Under the pieces are notes generated by a model, which was given only the letters and a program-made list of their open reading frames with translations, searched no databases and had not been told where the DNA came from. Positions 1-10,382 of a stretch of 64,000 nucleotides of DNA are shown piece after piece. Both the position numbers and the translations under genes were made by a program. Numbering within the stretch: position 1 is the stretch's first letter; every line of letters starts with the position of its first letter. The DNA is taken from contig JABAKD010000017.1 in the NCBI GenBank assembly GCA_012845835.1, positions 3,904,867 to 3,968,866 on the forward strand. Reading direction: 5' to 3'. The DNA comes from Undaria pinnatifida. Its lineage: Eukaryota > Sar > Phaeophyceae > Laminariales > Alariaceae.

Positions 1-699
1 TGTGGGTGGATAAGTGTTTGCCTCGGGTAGTAAAAAAAAGTGGCGCCAGACAAGTAGGGTAGGAGAGGGTGTGGGGATCTCAGCGTTGTATCGCTGGAGG
101 GGGTGTGCGAGACACGACCGAAAGCGAGTCGTTCCTCTTGTTTTTGTGTTGTTATGTGGTCGTTGGCGCGCCGGTGTCGGGGCGTTCGCAGTGAGCAACG
201 CTACCACCTCGCTGTGCTCTGAGTTGGGGGTAGGTAAAAGTGAGAGGGAGACAAGCGAAGTGTGTTTTTTGTTTTGATTGTGTTTCAAAGCTTGCTCTTT
301 TCTCGCGGAGGAGTGATTGGTGCTCTAACCCTTCCCCCCCCATCTATCTTTTCTTCCCCCCCCCCCCCCCTCCGGCCCCTTTTGCCCTCCACCGTATTTC
401 TACTGTCGGCCAAACAGTTCTACAGTAGTTTATGTCCTACGTGGTTTGTTTTTTCATGTAGACCCCGGCGTGATGTCATGGTTGGTTTCTCTGCCGGGAG
501 AAAATAGTTCCCCCTCGTTTCATGGATGCATGGGTCTTTGTGTGCAGCGCCACTCACTCTGTAGGCGTTGTTGTCTATCCCGCCGGGCAGGACGGGAAAA
601 CAATATTTCTAGAGTGCGTGGTGGTTGTTATTTTCCTTGTTTTTCTGCTGTTGGGCCGTTTGCCTACGCGACATACAAGACAGAGCGTAGCCAACATCG

Positions 700-1160
700 A
701 GCCTGTGTGCGTAACGATTGGGCTCAGTTGCCGTTGTTGGCATCCGTCTGCTCCTTGGGGTGTTGTGCGTGTGGATTCCTTGGTCGTTTGACGTCAGGAA
801 GTGCGCCGTGCATATTCGTGTGGTGGATAACCGAAGAGGGGCGAAGAAGCTTCAGACCGAATGGGTGTGCGTAACGGGTCATCTGTTCGTGCGATGTATG
901 GATAGCCGGAAAAGAACGAAGGTGTTCAAGAACGAATGGGTGTGCGTAGCGGCTAGGCTCGTCTCTGTCGCAATCACCCCGACTCTCCGTAGGTTAACAT
1001 GCGTGTGTGGAAATTGTTTGGGTACACTGGAACGAGGCGTGGCTGTAAGTGGGCTTTGACGTCGAGAAGTGCGCCATGCATCTATTCGTGTGACGGGTGG
1101 GTAGCGGGCGAGGGGCGAGGAGGCTCAGCAGCGAACGGATTTGGCGTAAAGGCGTAGGGA
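700..1160. repeat. Diverged tandem duplication, period about 270 bp
   Basis: The stretch TTTGACGTC..GAAGTGCGCC followed by TGCAT and ATTCGTGTG occurs at about 787-823 and again at 1056-1093. Shorter related words (GAATGGGTGTGCGTA at 860 and 934) lie between. The copies have diverged by scattered substitutions, so this is an old duplication. Confidence 0.6.
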
Positions 1161-1676
1161 GGGAGGAGGGCCCTCCCCTCTCGTATTCCTGTTCGCGGTT
1201 GTTGTTTTATTTTATTTTGTATGTGTACTTTTGATTTGCTGCTTTCCCCTTTTAGTGCTCTAGAAACAGCGCTAGAAGTTGCGCCTCTTTATTTTCATGT
1301 GGTGTATCCTCGAATCGGGGTTGAAGTTGTAATACAGTTGCCCTCTTCAGAACTGCGTCCACGTTTTCGGGGAAACACTACTTGAAATTTGTGAAGCACG
1401 ATTTTTTGCAGGGGTAAAAGGGTTGGAAACAGCGCTTGCGGATTGAGTCCCCGTGACAGGACCTTTTGGGTGGATCCGTTGATTCCATGTACCATATAGG
1501 AGTGCAATATATTAGATGCTGAGTTTTCTAAATCCCTTCTTTTCTTTCTTGTGTTCCTTTAAGGTTGTGTGATGTTGTTTCGTCTGTCTTCGGCTCGCTG
1601 TGGTCGGTAGAAGACATGGCAACGACCATTTTGGTTAGTTCCCGGTCAAATGTTGATCAACTTGGGGGAGGCGTCA

Positions 1677-1760
1677 TTTTGTTGGTTTTTGCGTTTTATA
1701 GCCCAAGGCGTGACGTGCGTGTTTTTTGTTGGTTTTGTGTTTTATAGCCCTCGGCGTGAC
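1677..1760 (+). repeat. Two-copy tandem repeat, 47-bp period
   Basis: Units at 1677-1714 and 1724-1760 both read TTTTGTTGG followed by TTTTATAGCCC and GGCGTGAC. A looser third version (TTTATAGCTCGGGTTGAC) follows near 1793. No function is visible. Confidence 0.6.
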
Positions 1761-3262
1761 TAGCAGGAGGCGGTGATTTTTGTTGTTCTTATATTTATAG
1801 CTCGGGTTGACTCGCATCCCAGCTGGTCCGAATCGATGTGTTTCCGACGGGTTATTTTTTAGAACCTGCCCTATAAAACGCGCGACCGAGAGAAAGTATC
1901 ATAGATATGTGTTGGAACACAGGCGTGCGGCTATCGCCGCCGTAATGTCTGTTTTCCTTTGTTTTTAGAGTTCTTACACTCCCATACAGTCGGTAGCAAC
2001 AGTCCAACACCTGTGCTACGGGATGTATTGTACCTTAGTATAGTAATAATGTTGAGGAGTCTATCCCCTGTTGTGTCGTATCTTTTTTCTAGTTACGCTT
2101 CAGCTGCGTACTTTTTTCGTTTTGAGGAAAACCAACCACTTGAAAACGGTTTGTTTTTCACTTGCGATTATCGTGTGGTAAAGAACGCATGCGTGCGCGC
2201 GTGCTTACCTGTTTTTTTTATGATATTTTAGCTCTTCATTCCATTAACGTCTTGTCGTAGGACGGAAAGGGGGCACGTTGTTTTCGTCGTTTGGACTGTT
2301 TCTTCTTCTGTTGCCGTCCGGCCATTCGTCGACCCTTTCTGGTTTCTGCTGTACGTGGGAGAGATGGATGGGGGTGGGGGCGGGTCAACCCCTGTGACGC
2401 ATTATTATACCTATCAGTTTTTTGTGCGGCCCCGGCTCACTTTCTTTCATGTTCGTTTCTTTATTTCCTCTCGGTGTTGATTCATTCTTCGGCATCCGGC
2501 TTTCGTTACTGTTTCCATTTTTCGTGGGTGCGTGCTGTTTTGTCGAATTATTTTCCTGTCGTCGTCGTGGTGCCTGTATCTTTTTCTCTTTCGGCACGAG
2601 TACACGAGTGATGGAGATGTACTGCTTCTTCCTTTTATACACGTATATGCAGGACGGGGGAGGGGGGTGGGGGGAAGGGGTAGCGGGAGATCAAATGATG
2701 AAACACAAAGCAGCAGGCGTCGCGATTGAGCTGTTAGCTGTGTTGAGTGGTGGTGATTAATGCTGAGATGTTAGTGCTATGGTTGTGGGGTGATCCTGTA
2801 GTGGTAGTAGATGAAGAGTTCCCCAGTGTTTACCCAGGCTGCCGACTTCGTTTTCCTTATTTTGCTTGTTCTTGTTAGTCCCCCCTTTTTTCCTTAGTGT
2901 TGTTTTATTGTGCCTCTTCTCGTCAGTGATGGTGATATACTGATCGATGCGTATTCAAGGCGTTTCGCGTGCATCGTTCCCTGCTGCGCGCAACGTTGCA
3001 ATAACATTTATGTGTCGTGGGAGCTGTTCGCGTGTCGGGATGTTGTTTCTTCTGTCCATTCGCCGTATGCAAAACGACCAAAAATAAAGAATACCAGGTA
3101 CGTTATATGCTTTATCGACGATTCAATAGGGACTCTCACGATCGAGGAGTGCTACGGTACCGCTAGCACCTTCAAATCGCCAGACACCTTCTTTGAAGAG
3201 CTACACCGCACCTAGCGACGTGCTGACTCTCGGAAAATACGCAAGCTAAGCCTTACGCACAA

Positions 3263-3377
3263 AACAACGGCTGGGTAGCTGACAAAAACTACTTGTAGAA
3301 TACATACCGGATCCGAGCATGGCTCACAATACAACGGGCTGGGTATCTGACAACTACATGTAGAATACATATCGGAT
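3263..3377 (+). repeat. Two-copy tandem repeat, ~68-bp period
   Basis: Both copies contain ACAACGG, CTGGGTA, CTGACAA and TGTAGAATACATA followed by CGGAT, at 3263-3312 and 3331-3377. Confidence 0.65.
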
Positions 3378-3845
3378 GCAAACTTTTATTGGTTGCAGCT
3401 CAGTCGAGATTCCGACTCACCGAGAAACATCTTTGGTCGTAAACAAGTGCAACTCCCACCGTTGCATGGTTCGGCCGTAGAACAACAGAAATGCCTGGCT
3501 GAGGTGATATATTGATTTTTTCTCAACCGCCCGAGGGTGAAACGTGAAGGTTTACCTGGAAGAGTGTTGCACAAATTTGGCGCATCAATCTAATGGATCG
3601 AATTCTCTTTTACGTTGTTGTCGATTTAGCAGTACCCACCTCTACACCCACGCGGATGTCAGATAAGGTCAAACACTCATTTGTTAATGGTCGTCCAGCC
3701 GGCTGAATAGAAAAGGAAAAAAAGAAGGCGGTTGTCTCTGAAAATGGCTACGATGATTAATAGTAAACTCGGAGAGTTGTACGCGACGACGCACGTTACT
3801 TGGCTTTTACATCAACACTTCGATGCGTCTTTGGCGATTTTTTCA

Positions 3846-5030
3846 TGGAAGTCCCATGAAAGACCCACGGGTTGGATTACAGGATGTCTCCGGCGGGCCA
3901 AGGAAAAGCATGCGAGATCTATGGATGACCCATGGGCTAGCTGCAAGAACTTATGGATGAGTGCGAGCCATGAGAATCCTTAGACGGCCCATTCGCCACC
4001 CATGGGCCAGCACTATCAATCCATGGATGGCCCATGGACGACTACTCCAAATTCATGGGAGACCCATGGGGGACCGGGACCCGTGGGCTGCTCGCGGGAA
4101 CTCATGAGTGATCCATTAGCGAGCACTGTAAACCCATAGGCGACCTATGGGCGACTCTTGAGAAACTCATGTGCATCTCGAGGGAAACCCATGAGCGACT
4201 CACCGAAAACCCATGGGAGATGAATGGATGACCCACGGGCCAGGACTATCAATCAATGGGCGACCCATGACTAATTTCGCAAAACCCGCCGGAGATCGAC
4301 GGCAGACCCATGGGGGATTCGTGGGCTCTAGTAGTAGTTCATGGGTGATCCATGGGCTAGTACTGTCAACCTATGGCAGATCCATGCGTGACTGCTGGGA
4401 AGCCCATGGATGATCCATGGTAAGTCCCTGCGACGCATGAGGGAATGACGGGCCAGCACGTAAATCCATCCGTGAGGCATGGACAACTACAACAAACGTA
4501 TGACAGACCAGCGGTATACCCATTGAACATCAACGACAGACCCATGGGGGATCCATGGGCTAGTAGCAGGAAATCATGGGTGACTCATGGTCCAACATTG
4601 TCAATCCATGGGAGACCTGTGCATCTCATAGGAAAATCGTAAACGACCCACGAACAATCCATGGGCACGCGTGGGTGAACACTGTATACAGTACACCACA
4701 AACAAGTGGGAAACCCATAGGCGTCGTATCTATGGATGGCCCATCACATCCCCATACATGATCCATGGGACAACACTCCAAACTACGGGTGACCCATGGC
4801 AGCCCCATATGGGTGACCCATGGCAGCCCCATGGGTGACCCGTGTATGAATACTAGAGAACCGTGGGTCACCCATTGGCGAGTGTGTGGGCCACCACTCC
4901 AAATCCATGAGTGACTTGTGTCCAACCCATTCGCGACACATGGACCAGTACTGCACAGGCCGTGGGCCAATATCCAAACTCATTGGTGGCTTATGGCAGA
5001 CCCATGGGTCACCAATATACAAACGGAAGA
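3846..5030. repeat. CCCATGGG minisatellite, left block
   Basis: The block is a degenerate array in which the palindrome CCCATGGG, or one-base variants, recurs every 15 to 35 bp. A rough unit is AATCCATGGG-GACCCATGGGC followed by AG-ACTATC. The array gives short repetitive peptides (HGRPMGD, DPWAS) in several frames with frequent stops, so it is not read as coding. The same array resumes at about 11015 on the far side of the Copia element, so the two blocks were one locus before insertion. Confidence 0.8.
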
Positions 5031-5055
5031 AAATAAACCCACGAGTAGCTCATGA

Positions 5056-5060
5056 GAGAG
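5056..5060. other. Target-site duplication (left), GAGAG
   Basis: GAGAG lies immediately outside the left LTR. The same five bases lie immediately outside the right LTR at 10988-10992. A 5-bp duplication is the usual size for Copia integration. Confidence 0.75.
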
Positions 5061-5641
5061 CGTTAGAAATGTGGTGGTACCTGACCGATGACGGTCTTCA
5101 GAGGCCAACACAGAGTCGTGGCGAGACGAGCTCGAGCCTGGCTGATGATCGTTCAGACGATGGTGGATCGCTATGATTGGACTCTCGTTGGACCAACAAA
5201 ACCTTATGTTCGCTATAATTGGGCTCTCGTTGGACCAACAAAACCTTATGTCACTATGAACTGTCCAAGTTCAGATGCAGATGTGAAGAGTGAATTCGAT
5301 GTGCAAACACTCGTGCCTCTTCCTTTTTACTGTAACAAATTATCTCGTATGGTAGTATCCACTACAACATACGACGCCCAAGTCAAACTTGCGCACGTGG
5401 CGTAGTAAACACTTTGATCTTACGCACGTGACCTAGTCAACACTTCTATCTTACGCACGTGACCCGTCAACGCGTTATTACGTGGTGGGGCGCAGTACCA
5501 TAGAAGCTTGTTTTTTAGTATGGAAGAGGACACATATCACATGGTTCGACAGCTTACACAGTACTCTGCATACACTCATTTGACTATGTAATGAACACTG
5601 CCTTTAACCCATGGATTCCTTGTGGATCCTACTATTCAACA
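5061..5641 (-). repeat. 3' LTR of the Copia element (long form)
   Basis: The outer end, in plus-strand terms, begins CGTTAGAAATGTGGTGGTACC, which matches TGTTAGGAATGTGTTGGTGCC at the right LTR, with TG mutated to CG. The inner end CAACA abuts the polypurine tract. The LTR is 581 bp, whereas the other is 227 bp. The extra ~360 bp include a 42-bp tandem duplication (5169-5210, 5211-5252) and repeated TTACGCACGTGACC units (about 5390, 5420, 5450). Positions 5501-5536 are the reverse complement of the matching segment of the other LTR. Confidence 0.85.
5169..5252. repeat. 42-bp tandem duplication inside the long LTR
   Basis: The units CGCTATGATTGGACTCTCG... and CGCTATAATTGGGCTCTCG... both continue with TTGGACCAACAAAACC and TTATGT. 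Only 2 or 3 positions differ. The short LTR lacks this part. Confidence 0.8.
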
Positions 5642-5651
5642 CTCCCCCTTA
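5642..5651 (-). promoter_or_regulatory. Copia polypurine tract
   Basis: On the minus strand TAAGGGGGAG lies directly before the 3' LTR start TGTTGAATAG. This is the expected plus-strand primer site for reverse transcription. Confidence 0.8.
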
Positions 5652-5797
5652 TATGAAATTACCATACCAAATATGTTAGGCCATAATCACCCTTATAATA
5701 TGCTGGTTTGAACTAACCATAGTTTGCAAAAAAATACCGTGTCAGAGTGTGTCATCTTTATCTGCTCGGCTTTACTCTACTTTCCTTGTCTAAGGCG

Positions 5798-6208
5798 TTA
5801 TGTGCAGAAACAAGATCGCGTGTCAGAGTGTATCCTCCTATTTCTGCTCAGCCTGCGTATGCTACGTTTTAGATGTTTCGAAGATCGTTTCACCGCCCCC
5901 CCCCTGTTGGCCGGTAGGTTCTCTCTACCGATGCTGCGCAATTCAACTCTGACATTACACGTCACGGTAGACGTTATAGAGCCAATGGTGTCTTTGGCTA
6001 GATGGGCAATCACCTCCGTCGCTTCCGACGAGGTCTGCTTTATTTCTGCTCCAACATAATCCATTACTGCTGACTGTTTGTGGGTAATTTTTACTAGACA
6101 TGCTTCGTTCTCTCTTTCGAGTCTAGGCTTCGTACGACTAAGGCTGAGCCCGCATTCGTCTTCCTGCCCTTTGAGCTTCTCTAGATAATAATTCTTCCAT
6201 ATCCCCAT
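5798..6208 (-). CDS. Unidentified ORF in the 3' region of the Copia element
   Basis: The frame encodes 136 residues, begins MGIWKNYYLEKLKG and ends in the 3' region, about 150 bp from the polypurine tract. The first 90 residues are charged and have no membrane segment. The end is basic (RSSKHLKRSIRRLSRNRR). No retroviral or Copia domain is recognised. It starts 30 bases after the stop of the preceding unidentified ORF, so the two may once have been one reading unit. It could be a passenger gene, an extra element gene or chance. Confidence 0.35.
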   Translation of the reverse strand: MGIWKNYYLEKLKGQEDECGLSLSRTKPRLERENEACLVKITHKQSAVMDYVGAEIKQTSSEATEVIAHLAKDTIGSITSTVTCNVRVELRSIGRENLPANRGGAVKRSSKHLKRSIRRLSRNRRIHSDTRSCFCT

Positions 6209-6238
6209 TCGCGGTCATCTCCCTTGGCCTGCACGTTT

Positions 6239-6871
6239 CTATCGAGACGTTTTTCGAGCTGAGATCATCTGATCTAAACTTTGGGTGGCAGCTTTGGCCC
6301 ATGCACTGGTGAGAAACTCAAAGAAGCGCTGTGCTTCCATCGAGTCCTCATATTCCCCCCTTTCTATCACGTTGCACACAAACGTTCCAAATGACTTATC
6401 GGAGTAGTCTTCGACGCCTTGATTGATGGTCCAGTTGACGATCTCCGCCGCTGCCTCTTCTCTGTAGTTTCCTTTCAAGAAAGGAAAACTGTCGTACAAG
6501 CGTGTTCGCCGTTCTTGTCTAGTATCTATACTGTCGTGGGAAATATCCCCGGTGTGAGCCACGTCGCGTTCCTTGTTGTCGGACATCATGGTGTAGATAG
6601 TGATATAGTAATGTGTGAAATATCCCCGGTGTGGGCCACCTCGCGTTCCTTGTTGTCGGACATGGTGTAGATAGTGATATATTAATGTGTGATGATGATG
6701 TGTGGCTTCGCCCAAATGGCTCCTCCTGATCTCGATCCATCTAGCTGTTGAATCCCTATATTTGTAAAAAATACACGTGTTGTCGTCATAACTTGGTCTC
6801 CGTTTAGGTCGATCTTGGATTGCTTCCTTTTCTCTTTGTCGTTTATGATGTGTGCTCATTGTCGTCGTCAT
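6239..6871 (-). CDS. Unidentified ORF downstream of RNase H
   Basis: This 210-residue frame lies between the end of RNase H (about 6925) and the next ORF. The first third is basic. The middle carries a duplicated segment (VRQQGTRGG and MSDNKERDV copies) caused by the DNA repeat at 6535-6685. The last 80 residues look like a folded acidic domain, with EEAAAEIVNWTINQGVEDY and FGTFVCNVIERGEYED. Standard Copia elements end with RNase H just before the polypurine tract, so about 1.3 kb of added coding-like sequence is unusual. No known family is recognised. Confidence 0.45.
   Translation of the reverse strand: MTTTMSTHHKRQREKEAIQDRPKRRPSYDDNTCIFYKYRDSTARWIEIRRSHLGEATHHHHTLIYHYLHHVRQQGTRGGPHRGYFTHYYITIYTMMSDNKERDVAHTGDISHDSIDTRQERRTRLYDSFPFLKGNYREEAAAEIVNWTINQGVEDYSDKSFGTFVCNVIERGEYEDSMEAQRFFEFLTSAWAKAATQSLDQMISARKTSR
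6535..6690. repeat. Two-copy tandem repeat inside the downstream ORF
   Basis: GAAATATCCCCGGTGTG, GGCCAC or AGCCAC, CGCGTTCCTTGTTGTCGGACAT and GGTGTAGATAGTGATATA occur twice with a period of about 70-75 bp. The copies differ in length by a small indel, so the repeated peptides are read in different frames. Confidence 0.8.
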
Positions 6872-6924
6872 TGTGAAATATCTTCCTTCGGGTCGATCTT
6901 GGGTTTCTCTTTTCCTCCTAAGAT

Positions 6925-7440
6925 CTCAGTTCTTGTTGGGTATGACTCGATAAGGTTCAGTAGGTGGCGATGCGTGTTCTTCGTGAGAAACTTAGTCCCT
7001 ACGTCTGCCAGCTGTTTTTGTGTTGCCACGTGGTGGATGGTGATTTATCCGTCCTTGACTAGCTCCTTCAAACGAAAGAACAGAGCGTTGTGTTTCGTGC
7101 GCAAGCTCTAGGTGCTGTTTCCTGCAATGCGTAGGGCTCCGGTGTTGTCGCCAAAGAACGGTACACTTTCAAACATCTTTTTAAATCCCAGCTCGGCCAT
7201 CAGGTTGGATAGATAGACCGCTTCCTTGCTCGCTTGTGCCATTGATATGAGTTGCACCTCCAGAGTCGACTGCACCGTCACGTTCTGGAGCTCAGTCTTG
7301 AAGCTCGGTGGTCCTCCAGCCAGCATGATCAAGCAGCCGGACGTTGACTTGCCGTTGCCAGGATTGTTTCCCAGCTTGCATCGAAATATCCCGCCATGCC
7401 AACACCCTGTTTTGTACGTGATCGCCAGGCCCACATCTCT
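6925..7440 (-). pseudogene. Copia RNase H domain, degraded
   Basis: The open part (7108-7434) encodes LAITYKTGCWHGGIFRCK, GKSTSGCLIMLAGG, STLEVQLISMAQASKEAVYL and FGDNTGALRIAGNST, which is the Copia RNase H block around the conserved STxEAE motif. The first acidic residue is kept and the second is Q. Past an in-frame stop after GNST the homology continues at lower positions (KHNALFFRLKELVKDG, ITIHHVATQKQLADVGTK, FLTKNTHRHLLNLIESYP), the usual Copia C-terminus. At least two stops interrupt it. Confidence 0.88.
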
Positions 7441-7679
7441 CTTTAGGTAGTGGAGAAGATTATTTTGCTGCTGTCATGTGTAGTTTGGATGGTTTGCTCA
7501 TGGTTCGGGCCTGTTGGTTGATGGCGTAGGTGAAGTCGTAGCGCGTGCATTGGCTCAAGAACATCAGAGGCCCCGTGATGGTCTGGTAAAGTTGGATGCT
7601 ATTAGAATCTAGCAGCTTTGTGTCGGGCTGCTTGATAAATAACTCCGCTCCTGCTCACGTCGTGTGCACTGGGTTGTAT

Positions 7680-8420
7680 TCTGCCATGCCGTCTCGTGCC
7701 AGGGCTGACCTGGCGTAGTCCTCTCGGCCGATGGTTAGAGCCTTAGCCTCTCTGGCTCTGGTAATTTGCACGCCTAGCACCATCGAGACGTCTCACATGT
7801 CGGTCATGGCGAATCGGCCCATCAGCTGGGTTTTAAGGTCCTTCAGTAGCGGCCTGTCTCCTCCAAGAAGAAGGAGGTCGTCTACGTACATGGTCAGAAT
7901 GCCGAGGTTGTCGTCTGAGCCGATGATGTAGACAGATGGATCAAACCCACTCGCTGTGAACCCCAAGTCCCACGGTGAATCGTCGATGGTGTTGAACCAG
8001 TTGCGAGGGATTTTGACGAAATGCGTACAGGCTCTTCTTGAGTTTCATCACCTTGGGACGTCCAGCTGGAGCGTCGAGTGATTCGTAGCCTGGTGTTGTC
8101 TTCACATGTACCTCTTCCTGCACATCGGCGTTAAAACAAATCGTCTGTACATCAAGCTGGGGTACTTCCCAGTCTCCACTCGCAGCTATGGCGAGTGCCA
8201 TGCAGAGGCTCTGGATGCGCCATACTGGTAAATACGTGTGCAGCCACAGTCGATTCCCGGTACTTGTCCCCAGCCCTGAACCACAACTCTACCTTTCAGC
8301 GTGTGATCGGCTTTAACCTTAAAGACCCATTTGGTCCCGATCACCTTATCCTCCAGTGGCACTGAGTCTGGAGATACCAGGTTGAAGACTGCGTGTTTTT
8401 GGAGGCTGTCCATCCTTTTG
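7680..8420 (-). pseudogene. Copia reverse transcriptase, frameshifted
   Basis: Blocks of the Copia RT appear in order on the minus strand: KHAVFNLVSPDSVPLEDKV, GTKWVFKVKADHTLKGRVVV with QGWGQVPGIDCG, then LAIAASGDWEVPQLDVQT, NADVQEEVHVKT and KVMKLKKSLYAFRQ, then the catalytic MYVDDLLLLGGDRPLLKDLK (YVDD at 7877-7888), and VLGVQITRAREAKAL. A frameshift or small deletion follows GIDCG, and a TGA at 7793-7795 interrupts the sequence after MTDM. Frames change again near 7950. The catalytic aspartates are intact but the reading frame is not. Confidence 0.92.
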
Positions 8421-8885
8421 TCTGTGGTTTGTCACTTGTGGCGATTCCATCGCCTCTTTGAATGTGTTCGGGATCGTAATGACTTCCCCATCCGAACTGT
8501 GCTCAGAGACGGGGTTTCCAGTATCTAGGGCGTAGTTGAGGTATCCTTCCATCTTGTGTTCTTGTGCTCCATCTGACCTGTGTTCGGTCTCAGCTACCAG
8601 CACGTATGCCATCGTGTATTCTTTCTGGTGGTGCGCTACCTCTGCGTCACTTGCCATTGGGCTAGAGAGCAATCCCAGGCTACACAGTTCTCGCTGCTGG
8701 TGAGAGTTTACTTCTTCGTGTGAAACCGGAGTTACGGCACCACTTGCGCGTGTTCCCATACGTGTTGCGCCTCCGAGTTCGTGGTCTGCCGGCAATGCTC
8801 CTGTCTGGGCCGTCTCGAGTGCCTCGTCACTGCCGGCGCCTTCCGCGGCCGGCTCCTTCTCGCCAGCTGATGTTGAGTGATCCAT
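8346..8885 (-). pseudogene. Integrase-RT linker of the Copia polyprotein
   Basis: A 179-residue frame of low complexity, rich in E, S, H and A, begins MDHSTSAGEKEPAAEGAG and leads into NTFKEAMESPQ. This last is the usual N-terminal boundary of the Copia RT domain. A frameshift after ESPQ separates it from the RT block. Its variable composition is typical of this linker. Confidence 0.65.
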
Positions 8886-8989
8886 ATTTCTACTCGGAGC
8901 TTCGACAATTTCTTCAGGAGGCTGTCTATCTCTTCGCTGTACGTGATACAGATGTCTTCCGTGTTTTCTACCGTCGAGCTCTCTTTGTG

Positions 8990-9185
8990 AGTACTGATGG
9001 CGTCGCCGGTTGTGTTGCCCTCGGTGACATCAGCCAGTGTCGATGCTGGGGTCTCGATGAAGATGACGTTGCGGCTCTCTGTCACTCGCGCCGTCTTGTT
9101 TCTGTATATCCGGTATGCTTTGCTGTTCAAGCTGTACCCACAGAGTACCCCTTCGCAGGCCTTATCCTCGAGTTTGGGCAGCTGG
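8990..9185 (-). pseudogene. Copia integrase, C-terminal remnant
   Basis: On the minus strand LPKLEDKACEGVLCGY is followed by SLNSKAYRIYRNKTARVTES and RNVIFIETP, the conserved C-terminal integrase segment of Copia elements. The zinc-binding HHCC domain and the DDE catalytic core are missing: only about 60 bp lie between the protease remnant (ending near 9230) and this segment. The junction holds a CAG/CAA trinucleotide tract (9186-9212), the likely scar of the deletion. Confidence 0.85.
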
Positions 9186-9212
9186 CAACAGCAGCAACAG
9201 CAGCAACAGCAG
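9186..9212. repeat. CAG/CAA trinucleotide tract at the integrase deletion
   Basis: The plus strand reads CAACAGCAGCAACAGCAGCA and continues with the same triplets. The tract sits exactly where the integrase core is missing. Confidence 0.7.
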
Positions 9213-9228
9213 TAGTGTTAAGAAACGA

Positions 9229-9798
9229 CTATGTCTCCCAGGTGCGACCAAGCCTGCATGTTCTACCGGATGCTTGTTGCCGTCCGTGTCGACGATTTTC
9301 CGAAATCATACCGGTCGCTGTTCCCGGTAGAACTTGTCGTCCTGCGGTTAGTATCTTGTGGGGCCTCTCGAGTGCCATACAGTTTAGCTGTGTGTCTTTC
9401 GGATCCGAGTGAAGTTCGTCCTCAAAATAATCTCCACATGCTCTGTTTTCCACCAGCATGGTCAAGGGTTTCGGAGCAAGCCTGGGTGTGTCAGCGGTAG
9501 CCTCCATGCTCTTGGTTGTCTGTGCGGTTGCTTGGCAGTCAGTTGACAAGGTCCATCCAGCCGTCACGAAGGTATACCCGACGTCTTCCGTGGCCGTCGA
9601 CTCAGTCGCTATGTGGGCACTTTGCACTTCTCCCTGTGGTTGGTTCTCCGTATTGTGTTTCCTTTTCTGGGCGTTGCACTCAGCATCGCTGTGCGTCGTC
9701 GAGGTGTGCAGCGAGCACCATGTGTTGTAACAGATCGCTCCTTCTTCCCGTTTGTGCAGTCTCGCTTGATGTGTCAATATTCTAGGGAGTTGTAGCAT
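9229..9798 (-). pseudogene. Copia gag-protease junction with ruined protease
   Basis: The frame holds TWCSLHTSTTHSDAECNAQ, a conserved spacer after the zinc knuckle in this Copia lineage, and then MLVENRACGDYFEDELH. At that place family members carry the protease active-site triad D-S/T-G within a hydrophobic-DSG-x-D-H pattern; here it reads E-N-R. The segment PHKILTAGRQVLPGTATG corresponds to the next protease strands. Without the aspartate the protease cannot be active. The frame is shifted relative to gag. Confidence 0.75.
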
Positions 9799-10382
9799 CG
9801 TGCCTTCCGTGGTCCTTTGATGGTTGTCATTGCCGCTCCTTTGCCCGCTAGCTTGTTTACGTGTCCTGGTCTCGAGAGTCGGTCGATGTACAAGTTCCTC
9901 ATCATTGATTTAATCACGTCGATGCCAAAGTTTGGGCTGTGAAAGCTCGTCATCTTTACGAACTCGTAGTCGTCGGTCAGGCCTTGCAGTAAGATGTCTT
10001 CAAACCTCTCGTCTGAGACCTTCTCTCCCATTTCATGCAGCTGGCCTCGAATCTCCGTTAGCTTGATGGTATAGTCATCAGGGTCTTGCCCTTGCTCCAT
10101 CCGGAAGTTCACAAGGTTCTCGTAGCAGGCCCGCCGTGCTTCCTTGCTGTTGCTGTTGTACTTGGTGTACAAAGCATTCCACGCCTTCTGTCCTTGTCCC
10201 AGAACTCCCGCCGAAGTTATGTCTTCATATTGTCGGACTAGTGTAGCTGCAGGGCCGCTAGAGACAAGGTAAAGCACGGAAAAAAGGGTCTCGCACGCTC
10301 GCTTCCAGCGTTGAATTTTCACCAGATTCGTCGGAGTGTCCGGGGTGGACATCACTGTCTGTGATTGCTGGTACCGGTTCAA
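9774..10382 (-). pseudogene. Copia gag, truncated in the zinc knuckle
   Basis: This frame of 202 residues begins MNRYQQSQTVMSTPDTP. It matches the Copia gag (UBN2-type) pattern: KIQRWKRACETLFSVLYL, the AWNALYTKYNSNSKEARRAC helix, NFRMEQGQDPDDYTIKLTEI, RFEDILLQGLTDDYEFVKM and a basic region before the knuckle. The CCHC knuckle reads C-Y-N-S, then a TGA at 9774-9776, then HIKRDC in the same frame. The second cysteine has become serine and the conserved glycine a stop. The protein would bind nucleic acid poorly and end early. It starts about 380 bp inside the 5' LTR. Confidence 0.9.

Larger units (their letters stand above)
1..3840. other. Intergenic region without a convincing gene
   Basis: The plus strand is rich in T and G with long T and C homopolymers (for example the C run near 355-371). 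Short open frames exist in several frames but none has family motifs, steady coding character or clear splice signals. The only structure seen is local tandem duplication, listed separately at 700-1160, 1677-1760 and 3263-3377. A long intron or UTR of a gene lying to the left cannot be excluded. Confidence 0.5.

Noticed and set aside
4213-5022. Frames with repeated HGRPMGDPWAS-type peptides
   Set aside because: They are a by-product of the CCCATGGG minisatellite, with frequent stops and frame changes.
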